Shown here: positions 23,846 to 31,960 of the stretch, in pieces
Layout: each line of letters begins with the position of its first letter
How positions within the stretch are numbered: the stretch's first letter is position 1
Source of the DNA: Saururus chinensis
Taxonomy: Eukaryota; Streptophyta; Magnoliopsida; Piperales; Saururaceae
NCBI GenBank assembly: GCA_035235625.1
Contig: CP141148.1
Location: 14,633,057 to 14,697,056, forward strand
Length of the DNA stretch: 64,000 bases
Direction of reading: 5' to 3'
Position numbers and translations under genes: made by a program
Notes under the pieces: generated by a model
Seen by the model: the letters and a program-made list of their open reading frames with translations, nothing else
Database searches by the model: none
Told to the model about the DNA's origin: nothing

Positions 23846-24885
23846 ATGGCTCACGGTAAACAAGTTGTTGTTCCAGAGGTTCCTTCAAAGAAGGAGGTCC
23901 CTGATTCAATGTCAGCGGACAGCCCGAAGGCCAATATGGTGACACTTGACGCCAAACTGTCATAACTCATGGTGGCGATGCAAACTCTCATTGTGGACAT
24001 GACCAGCATGAAGGCGCAGCAAGTGGCCCACGCACAACTCCTGGCTATACACGTAGCGCCCATCCTGCCTAGGCCAGCCTACAGTTTCCCCGCTATAATG
24101 GTGAGGACGACCCTGTAGAATGGCTGTACAAGGCTGAGAAGTTCTTCACCTACCAGGGGACGTATTCAGAGGCTGAATGTCTATGCATCGCTGCCTTCCA
24201 TCTCGATGGGGACGCTTCGGTCTGGTTCCAGGGTTTTGAAAAGGAGGTGCGCTACCCTACCTGGGCGGCATTCTTCGACGAGCTATGAGTCCAGTTTGGG
24301 CCGAATGAGTTCCAGGATTTCAGCGAGATGCTTTCCTCCCTGCGCCAGACCACCACCATCTGTGCATACTATACCGAGTTCATGAAGGTGGCCAACCGAC
24401 TTCCAGATTGGCCGGTGGCCGCCTTGGTGGGCACGCTCAAGCATGGTCTAATGCCTGAAATATTTGAAGAGATGCGCCACTTCCCTTGTGCCAGCATGAG
24501 GGATGTCGTGCATCATGCCTGCATCAAGGAAGAGAAGCTGACTAGGCAGCGTAGTGGAGGGCGAATTGGACCTCTGCCCTGGCCTATTATGAGTGCCAAC
24601 CCATTGGCAGCGCTCACTAGCATTCCAACAATAGGCCGGCCTGGCCAGCAGGCCACACTACCCAACCAGATTGTCCGACGCCTTACACCAGCCCAGATGG
24701 AGGAACACCGGTCCAAAGGGCTGTGCTTTCGCTGTGACGAGAAGTTTGTTTCGGGGCACTGTTGTTCGGTTAAGGGCAGCCTACTTGTGGAGGAGGTTGA
24801 AGAGAACAATAATGGCAGGATCGGAGTTGATTCTTGTCCCCAGGAGGACGTGCTGCCCGAAATTTCAGTCCATGCCTTCTCGGGG
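23846..24885 (+). pseudogene. gypsy-1 gag, broken
   Basis: Structural capsid/nucleocapsid gene. The start codon follows the PBS by 17 bp and the frame reads MAHGKQVVV. A TAA stops it after 39 codons (23,963) and a frameshift follows. The Retrotrans_gag core resumes at about 24,079 with LQFPRYNGEDDPVEWLYKAE and LDGDASVWFQ, is stopped by TGA at 24,286, and is then open from 24,328 (MLSSLRQ..., ANRLPDWPVAALVGT). The zinc knuckle CFRCDEKF-x3-GH-x-C (about 24,723-24,765) keeps its Cys and His residues. Gypsy-2 has a clearly related copy at 55.7-56.4 kb. Confidence 0.85.
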
Positions 24886-25253
24886 CATTCACTCCACACA
24901 CGATGCGAGTTCAGGGATTCCTTAAGCGGGAACAGGTGGCAATCTTGATTGACAGAGGGTCTATTCATAACTTTATTAATGACAAGGTTGCTCATCGGCT
25001 GGGTCATTTTTGTTTCGGACTCGAAGCCATTTGATGTATTGATTGGCGACGATAAGCATCTTTGGAGTGTAGGGGTTGTGCTCAGGTGACGCTATTTGTT
25101 CAGGGCCACACGTTTGTTATAGATCTATTCTTGTTGCCCACGAAGGGGGCAGATGTGGTGTTGGGTGTACAGTGGCTGCAGGAGCTCGGTGATGTAGTTT
25201 GGAACTTCAGGGACATGGTGATGGATTTTGTTCTGAACGGGCAGCAGGTTTAG
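24886..25253 (+). pseudogene. gypsy-1 aspartic protease region, broken
   Basis: After a frameshift near 24,886 the frame reads LIDRGSIHNFIND, corresponding to the active-site block that reads LIDNGSTHNFIND in gypsy-2. Asp and Gly are kept. A second frameshift near 25,030 leads to LFLLPTKGADVVLGVQWLQ, the C-terminal protease flap/core block. A TAG at 25,251 ends this stretch. The protease would process the Gag-Pol polyprotein. It is not expected to be active here. Confidence 0.8.
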
Positions 25254-26160
25254 ATCGAAGGCTCGCGACCGGGCAACCTTCTCTCCGCCCAGGCCGTGGG
25301 CTCCTTCTTCTGGTTCGCACCCCAAGGACTCCTCTTGCAGTAGCGTGCCACTATAGAGGTGCCTCAAGACGAACTGCCTTCTGATCTCCAGGATTTATTG
25401 ACTGATCACTAGGACCTCTTCGCAGAACCACAGAGTCTTCCTCCAGTTCGGCTTCATGACCATCATATCCCTATCATTCCCGGAGTAGCCCTAGCCAACG
25501 TCCGGCCCTACCGCTATCCCCACATCTAGAAATCTGAAATTGAAAAGCTGGTGGCGGACATGCTACAGTCTGGGATCATCCGCCTTAGTACAAGTTCGTA
25601 CTCGTCCCCAGTATTGCTGGTTCGCAAGAAGGATGGGTCGTGGTGGTTCTGTGTGGATTATCGTGCTTTGAATGCAATCACTGTCAAGGACAAGTACCCC
25701 ATACTAGTGATTGAGGAGCTGTTGGATGAGCTAATAGGTGCCACGGTCTTCAGTAAGCTCAACCTTCATTCGGGCTATCATCATATTCGGGTGCAGCCAG
25801 CAGACGTGCACAAGACAGTGTTCCGGACTCATGACGGCCATTTTGAGTTCCTAGTCATGCCATTTGGGCTGACCAATGCCCCCTCCACATTTTAGTGCCT
25901 CGTGAATGATATTTTTTGGCCATTCTTGCGTCGCTATATATTGGTTTTCTTTGATGATATCTTGGTATACAGCCGCCGCTCATGGTCGGAAAACCCGATG
26001 CATTTCAGGTTGGTCTTTATTATCTTGTGCTCTAATTCTCTTTTCCTAAAGCGTTCAAAGTGTTCTTTTGGTAGCCCACAGGTTGATTATTTGGGCCATA
26101 TTATTTCAAGCAGTGGTGTTGCTACTGAACCGGCCAAGGTGGCCACCACCCACATCTGTT
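25254..26160 (+). pseudogene. gypsy-1 reverse transcriptase, broken
   Basis: Continues in the protease frame with in-frame TAG codons at about 25,338, 25,410, 25,527 and 25,893. RT blocks in order: [44 protein letters not shown] (catalytic Asp of the first motif is Asn here), [12 protein letters not shown], and LVFFDDILVYS with both Asp of the FxDD box kept. It ends with CSFGSPQVDYLGHIIS before a frameshift near 26,150. Synthesises element cDNA in intact relatives. Confidence 0.9.
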
Positions 26161-26760
26161 CGAGCACTTTGTGGTTTTCTGGGCCTTACAGGTTATTATC
26201 GTCGTTTCCTTCATCGGTATGGTGAGTTGGCTAGACACCTCACAGAGCTGCTTAAGAAGGAGGCTTTCGCGTGGTCCACGGAGTCTGATTCAGCATTTGA
26301 GGGTCTCAAGCACTCTATGGCCTCAGTTCCTATTCTGTTATTACCTGACTTCAGCCGGCCTTTTGTGGTGGAGACCGATGCGTCCGAGGCAGGTTTGGGG
26401 GCAGTACTTTTGCAGGACGAGTGCCCCATTACTTATTTCAACAAAGCACTGGCTAGCCGCTCCTTGTCCCTATCGGTGTATGAAAAGGAGATGTTGGTCA
26501 TCGTCCTCGCTGTGGACAAGTGGCATCCTTACTTACTCGGTCACCGGTTCCTGATTCGTACTAATCATCAGCCAATGAAATACTTCTTGGAGCAGCGCGT
26601 ATCTACCCCCTCGCAGCAACGGTGGGTGAGCAAGTTGCTGGGTTATAACTATGAGGTTGTGTACAAGAAGGGATCGGAGAACATCATGGCCGATGCGCTC
26701 TCTCGCAGTCCGGCACCGGGATCTTGTTTGGCTTTCTCCACTCTCTCTTGCCCCTTTATT
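26150..26760 (+). pseudogene. gypsy-1 RNase H domain
   Basis: The frame containing the 294-codon open stretch 26,068-26,952 carries RALCGFLGLTGYYRRF, VVETDASEAGLGAVLLQDE, YEKEMLVIVLAVDKW, IRTNHQPMKYFLEQR and ADALSR. These are the RNase H Asp, Glu and C-terminal Asp motifs. The third motif, TDH in most relatives, reads TNH here. This domain degrades the RNA strand of the RNA-DNA hybrid. It is the longest uninterrupted piece of gypsy-1. Confidence 0.88.
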
Positions 26761-26792
26761 GATGAGAGACAGAAGGTCTATGGTGAGGATTC

Positions 26793-27890
26793 ATGGGCGC
26801 AGGAGGTCATTTCTGGCCTGCAACTGACCCTGCTGGCCGCCCTTTCTTTGTGTGGTGGGATGATCTTCTCTTCTGGAAGGACCACTTGTGGGTCCCTAAT
26901 GTCGCTGACCTCCGCCGCCGCATCCTGTCGCACTTCCATGACTCTCCTATAGCTGGTCATGAGGGCGCCTACCATACCTACAAACGGGCCAGTCAGAGTT
27001 TTCTTTGGCATGGCATCTGCAGGGCAGTCCAACACTATGTGGCCGCTTGTAATGTTTGTCAGTGGGCTAAAGCCACCATGACCTCACCCACTGGTTTGTT
27101 ACAGCCCTTGCCCATACCCGATAAGGTTTGGGACGATGTTTCCATGGATTTTGTGGAGGCGTTGCCCGTGGTGCAAGCCAAGTCTGTCATTATGGTGGTA
27201 GTGGATCAGCTGTCCAAGTATGCTCATTTTTGCGCACTGGGTCATTTCACTGCCAAGACCATAGCAGAGCTCTATGTTCGCTAGGTGGCCCGACTTCATG
27301 GTATACCTCGTACGATTGTTTTTGACAGTGATCGAATTTTCCTCTCGCAGTTTTGGCAGGAGTTTTTCACTCTACAAGGGACTTCTCACCACATGAGCAC
27401 TGCTTATCACCCCCAGACGGATGGGCAGACTGAGGTCGTTAACCGTTGTTTGGAGCATTATCTTTGATGCTTTACTATGACGCAGCCCTGCCGGTGGCTT
27501 CAGCTCCTTCCATGGGCCGAGTGGTCTTATAATACGGTCTATCATATGCGCACCGGATTCACTCTATTTGAGGTGCTCTATGGCTGATCGCCACCGACCG
27601 TCTTGTCCTATGTACCCCACCGTTCGTCTGTCGCAGAGGTGGATTATATGTTGCAGACGCGCGATGAGGTCTTACGCCAGTTGAAGGAGAACTTGTCGTC
27701 TGTCCAGAACAGGATGAAACAGGTTTATGATCGTTGCCATACTGATTGTGAGTATGCAGTGGGTGATTTGGTCTATGTGTTGGTCCTACTATATCGCCAG
27801 ACCTCCTTATTTCAACCTGAGAACTCCAAGCTTGCTCCCCGCTTCCATGGTCCATATGTTATTGAGGAGCGTGTTGGTCCTGTGGCATAG
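26793..27890 (+). pseudogene. gypsy-1 integrase with GPY/F region, broken
   Basis: The HHCC zinc-binding N-terminus is intact (FHDSPIAGHEG, then CNVCQ). The catalytic core follows: SMDFVEALP (first Asp), FDSDRIFLS (second Asp) and [14 protein letters not shown] (Glu). In-frame stops lie at 27,282 (TAG), 27,465 (TGA) and about 27,585 (TGA). The C-terminal part reads VGDLVYV and KLAPRFHGPYVIEERVGP, the GPY/F module, and ends at TAG 27,888. The DDE residues are present but the reading frame is interrupted three times. Confidence 0.9.
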
Positions 27891-27987
27891 CGCCTGACCT
27901 GCCCCCTGACTCATTGGTTCACCCTATGTTTCATGTGTCCCATTTGCAGTGATTTGTGGGTGATAAGTCATTGGCGGTGGGTTCTTG

Positions 27988-28157
27988 AGAGAACCTATTT
28001 CGCCAGCTGACCATGTCCCTACTTCGGTGCTTGAGAAGCGTCGGGTTCGTCGCTCCGGCAGTATTACTTCGGTGCTTGGCAGGGGCAGCCTCTCGAGGAC
28101 TCTACATGGATGCTTGAAGATGATTTTCTAGCTCGCTTTCCAGCTTGGTCGCCTTGA
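27988..28157 (+). pseudogene. gypsy-1 C-terminal chromodomain remnant
   Basis: Frame 1 reads PISPADHVPTSVLEKRRVRR. After a frameshift near 28,068 a second frame reads AWQGQPLEDSTWMLEDDF and ends at TGA 28,155. The order VLxxRxVRR, W.G.P.EDSTW and F..FP matches chromodomains at the integrase C-terminus of plant chromoviruses, which steer integration. A few residues around the first aromatic-cage position are lost at the frameshift. Confidence 0.8.
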
Positions 28158-28191
28158 GGTCAAGGCGAATAGCAGAAGCGTGGTGGAGTGC

Positions 28192-28569
28192 TGTGCACGA
28201 TGCCCCGATTCCCAGATGACTCGCCCCAGACTCTATTCTATTACTTTTACTTAGTTGCATTGAACTATTTATTCTTGTAATAGTTTAGTATTTGCTTTCA
28301 TTTGGTATTTAGATATAAAATTGTGTTGGTTCAGTTAGTGGCCCGGGCTAGCCGACCCACTAACTGGCATATTTCCTAGGGAACCGGGCTGGCCTGGTCT
28401 AGGTGGCATGACTCCCTAGGGGACTAGTCGTCCCCTATATGGGGCGACTCTCTCTCTCGTTTGGGTATGCAATTGAAGTTATTCTGTGTTCCTTCCCTTT
28501 CTTCCTTACTTCTCCCCTTTCTCTGAGTAGATCTCCTAGGTGCCGATTGTGCCTTCTCCAGGCACATCA
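28192..28569 (+). repeat. gypsy-1 3' LTR
   Basis: TGTGCACGATG...GGCACATCA, 378 bp. Preceded by GGTGGAGTGC, a weak polypurine tract. It has a 12-bp segment around 28,431-28,442 that the 5' LTR lacks, and that forms an inverted CCCC-TATATGGGG sequence. Confidence 0.95.
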
Positions 28570-28855
28570 CTATGTGTCTCAAATACCCTAGGTTATTTGC
28601 GACGCTTACCTATATGATTTGCAAATAGATAGGGTATTTGAGACACATAACCTTTTGCATTGCAAATACCCTATATTTCTTTAAATAAGTTTTTTATTCT
28701 AAAATATTTCATTCAATATATAAAAATATATTATATAATATTTTTATTCCCGTATATGTGTGACTAGGCTCACGCGCATCAAGGTAAGTTGTGTCTCCAT
28801 GAAACATCAGATTTCGATCCAACGGCGTATGTAACTAAGTGCGCAGATAGGTTGC
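28570..28855 (+). repeat. right half of the split array unit and next linker
   Basis: Resumes the interrupted palindromic core with GTCTCAAATACCCTAGG, then further GGTATTTG/CAAATACC motifs (28,610-28,670), the A/T-rich right arm and linker (GACTAGGCTCACGCGCATCA, 28,761). It ends at GTTGC, the target duplication of the next insertion. Confidence 0.65.
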
Positions 28856-30910
28856 TGTAATGCCCCAAAATTTCAATGTTTTGAAATTCGAACGTTTGGG
28901 CCCATTTTAAGGCCCAATAACAAATTTTCTTAAAATTAGACCATTTTGAGCTTGATTCGTTTGAAGGAGCCTTAAGACATTTGATAGGGCTCAGCGACAA
29001 GAACGTATTGAGCCCAATAACGTGTCAAACGGACACTGAGATAGTAGGCTATGGAATCAAGAAGTGTGTCATAGGTGGGACCCACTTTAATTTTGAAAGA
29101 AACATACCCTTGTGCACTTGTTTCGAAGGGCTCATTGATGCGAGTCCAACAATACTAAGAATGTGCAATTTTGAGTTCAGGGTAAGGAATTACGCCCGTA
29201 TAAATTCATTTTGATTTAAAACAAATTTTTTTTAAAAAATATATAATATTTTTTCCGTAAGCACTACTGATGCAATGGACGTTAGCAAGCTGACGCTTGA
29301 CCTATAGTATTGCTGCAGGTCAAGGCCAACCATGGCCTGCAGCAGTACGCTACAGGCCATGGGCCGTCATGGCCTGCCCAATGGTAGGCCATGACTCGCG
29401 TGCGTCATCACTGATGCATGCATTTGTGTGCGTCAGTGATGACGTACAACGACTTTTTTAGGCCATTGGATGCATGCCACATGGTTCATGTTCTTTTTAA
29501 AAGGATGAGGGGGGAGGTTCATTCACACATTTTTCTCTTCTCTTCTCTGCCCGCTGTTAAAACTTCTGTCTCCCGTTTATAAGCGGTTTCTCGTCCGATT
29601 TCCTCCGTTTAAAAATTGTTTCTACCTAATTTGTGGGTGCCCAACGTCGTGAGAGGGTCCATTTTCTGAGTTAGCCTCTCTAAAAAGTGGGAATGACCCG
29701 GGGTAAGAGGAGGCCTTGTTAGCCACTCTCGGGCCAGAAGATAAGACCACCCCAGCAATAGGGGAGGTTCTGCCCGCCTCACTTGAGCTAGACTTGGAGA
29801 CTATCTTAGCAAGGGGGGAGGTTCCGCCCGCTGCTCCTAAGCCCACAAATGAGACAAGATTCCGACTGTTGACTGCTACTCCAGTCAATTTCAAGAATGA
29901 AGTGTAGGTGGCTTTAACTTCTAATTTTGTTCGATGACTAGACCATATGATTTTGAAGTGTAGGTGGCTTTAACTTCTAATTTTGTGCTATGACTAGACC
30001 ATATGATTTTGAAGTGTAGGCGGCCTTAAACTCTAATCACGTGCTATGACTAGATCGTATGATTTTGTAATCCTTTCCTAAAAGATTATTTAAAAAAATA
30101 TAGTATTTACTAGGGGTCAGATATATGCTGAAATAATAGCGTATTGTATGCCTCTTTGTGGGATTTCATCATAATACGTACTTTAAAATATTATTATTAT
30201 TTAAATGACACACACAAATGATTTTGACTAGATTTTGAAGGGTAGCTATTTGGTATAAAGTCCAAAAGCTATCAGAGTTATGACTCCTAGGTACTGCCTA
30301 TTAGGGCATATGGCGCGCCCATGAAGTTGGATATCGGGGGAAGATCCTCTTCATTCTGATCCCGTTGCCCTAAGAGCATGGGTGAATGTGGCTCCGGTAT
30401 CGACATTCTGTGAATGATATTTTATCCAATTTTGGATTATTTATCAGATTCAGCTTATGAACGATTTATCCGAGTTTATCGGATTCTGTGAAGAACTATT
30501 TTATTAGTGTAAGGGTGAGTCAACTTTTGAATGTAAATGATTATGATATATTTATTTATGCTTTCTGTTTTAGCATGCTAATAGAATTTAACTCTATCTA
30601 CTGAGTATGATTATACTCACTCTCCCCTAGACGCTACAGGTTTGAACAATGGAGTTGACATTAATGAAGATTGCCTGTAGAACTTCAAAAGATCTATGCT
30701 TTATCACATTCTTTTGTTATGTACTAATTTTGGATGTGCACGACTTTGATTTTGTTAAGGCAAGATAAGCCTTAATTTGTAAAGTTTTTGTAATTACCTA
30801 AATTAATGAATAGTTACTTTCTGTGGACAATTGATATTGGCCAATATTTTATTATTAAGAATTGCTGGCACTCCGACCTTTAAAATAATTTAAAAAGTTG
30901 GGGCGCTATA
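28856..30910 (+). mobile_element. solo LTR, gypsy-type, 2.06 kb, with GTTGC target duplication
   Basis: Starts TGTAATGCCCCAA. The inverse of its end reads TATAGCGCCCCAA, a short terminal inverted repeat with the last bases mutated. GTTGC flanks it at 28,851-28,855 and 30,911-30,915, and the host phrase GGTTGCATGCTCC is rejoined when it is removed. It contains a GC-rich U3 block (29,270-29,470), TTTAAAAGG (29,493) as a possible TATA element, a 56-bp triple repeat and the TGAGTAT hairpin (30,602-30,619). The short open frames inside are not genes. Confidence 0.88.
29899..30066 (+). repeat. three tandem copies of a 56-bp unit
   Basis: GAAGTGTAGG recurs at 29,899, 29,955 and 30,011. The first two units are almost identical and the third is more diverged (CGGCCTTAAA, CACGTG). 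Lies between U3 and the 3' part of the solo LTR, probably in transcribed leader sequence. Confidence 0.85.
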
Positions 30911-31155
30911 GTTGCATGCTCCTTTGCACCATAGAATCTCAATCCAAAAGTTCTCAAAGCTCGACCACACATAACTGTGAATAAATAAATTATTATAATT
31001 CTTACATTATAAAATAGTATTATTCATATAATAATTAAAATATTTTAGAAAATTAAGCATATATTAAATAAAGGTTTTTAATATCTGATAGCAGAAGGGG
31101 GACATGCACAAGTTGCAAACAATTGTAAATTGGAGTTGCATGAGCTTCGATTAAG

Positions 31156-31255
31156 AGAGATAGAGAAGAAAGAAGAGAGAGAAGGGGGAAGAGAGAGGGA
31201 AGAGAGAAGAGAGAAAAGAGTGAGAGAGAAGATCAAAGAGAGAAGGAGAGTTTTA
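31156..31255 (+). repeat. GA-rich polypurine tract
   Basis: About 100 bp of GAGA, AGAAG and GGGAAGAGAG repeats on the plus strand. The minus-strand open frame of 73 codons over it (31,078-31,299) is Leu/Ser/Pro low-complexity and not a gene. Confidence 0.75.
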
Positions 31256-31260
31256 TTTTT

Positions 31261-31500
31261 TAAAATAGTACTTAAAATGCTTTTGTATAAGTGTCCCAAA
31301 TAGGCTCCTATTTGTGATGCTTCTGTAGTAGCCTTTCAGGATTTTTTAAAATAGTATTTGGGACGCTTTTGTATAAGCATACAAATAGCATTACTATTGG
31401 CGACACTTATATGAATAAATTGCAAATTGCTCTATTTGCAATGAAAGAAGCATTGCAAGTAGTAACCTTTCATTTTTTAAATAATAGTATTTGCAACGCT
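31261..31500. repeat. third array of GACGCTTTT palindromes
   Basis: Contains TTTGGGACGCTTTTGTATAA, AGTATTTGCAACGCTGG and inverted AAATAGCATTACTA-type halves, the same kind as 18.08-18.61 kb. It closes the array region on the right. Confidence 0.55.
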
Positions 31501-31539
31501 GGTGGAATTTTGTAATTAGAGTAAAGTTGGCGGAATTTT

Positions 31540-31955
31540 GCATGTGCCTATACTGCCCCCTCGTCCCACTCTCCTGCACACCCGTCACCGTCTTTTGCCC
31601 CATCTACCGTCAAAGTTGTCTGCCCCCTACCCCCATCTCCTCCTTGCTCTACCTCCTCTCCCCTGCTCTACTCCTTCCCTTTGCTCCCCCTGCTGCCTAT
31701 CGAAGGGCTAGCTCCAGGGTACCGGTTCCTCTGGTCGAAGCCCAGTGCCCCACTTTCCACCTCTCCCCCCTCCCTTGCTCCCGCCTGTCTCCCATGCTAA
31801 CGGTCTATGGAGAAGGGACTCTGGCTCCTCTAGTCAAAGTCAAGTGCCCCCCCCCCCCATCTCCCCCACCCCCCCCACCCTACTGCGGGTAGGAGGAGGA
31901 GGGTCTCCGGCTCCTCATGCCTTAGTACAACAGACCTCCTCCCCCTGCCCAAGCT
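31540..31955 (+). repeat. C/T-rich block, GC-rich, low complexity
   Basis: Long C runs (about 13 Cs at 31,848-31,860, and CCCCCCACC) and CCTCC repeats. Two overlapping open frames (31,491-31,892 and 31,745-31,996) are Pro/Leu/Ser-rich products of this composition. The block mirrors the G-rich block at 12.42-12.67 kb: each adjoins a GACGCTT palindrome array. I infer a shared, transposon-related origin, not coding. Confidence 0.6.
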
Positions 31956-31960
31956 CCCTT

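Larger units (their letters stand above)
23450..28569 (+). mobile_element. gypsy-1: full-length, inactive Ty3-gypsy chromovirus, 5.12 kb
   Basis: Complete order: 5' LTR, tRNA-Met-type PBS, gag, protease, RT, RNase H, integrase, chromodomain, 3' LTR. The short LTRs (366 and 378 bp) and the CFRCDEKF...GHxC zinc knuckle fit the Reina/Galadriel-like chromoviruses. It is inserted in the palindromic core of an array unit. Flanks are CTATGCGT (23,442-23,449) and CTATGTGT (28,570-28,577), an imperfect 8-bp duplication where 5 bp would be usual. By hand count the LTRs differ at about 27 of 366 positions plus a 12-bp and a 1-bp indel. At least seven stops and several frameshifts break the coding region. 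Confidence 0.93.
18620..31060 (+). repeat. decayed tandem array of roughly 0.5-kb units with palindromic cores, interrupted by three LTR insertions
   Basis: The recurring unit has a linker (phrases GACTAGGCTCACGC, CATCAGATAGAAATTTG, GCATGCCCCCAT, TTGACAGTTCTCAAAG, CACAACTGAGAATA) and then an inverted-repeat core. The core is TATATTAAAT...AAAATATAT, GGTATTTGKGACGCATA motifs, and the inverse TTTTATTTAATATAT. Cores are at about 18,990-19,195, 22,045-22,310, 22,745-22,990 and 23,330-28,720 (the last split by gypsy-1). Removing the three insertions leaves about 2.8 kb. No coding frame is shared between units. It could be a satellite-like expansion or the subterminal part of a large CACTA-like element. 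Confidence 0.6.

Noticed and set aside
28435-28450. Target-site or footprint interpretation of the 12-bp extra segment in the gypsy-1 3' LTR
   Set aside because: It has no flanking duplication and is equally explained by a 12-bp deletion in the 5' LTR.
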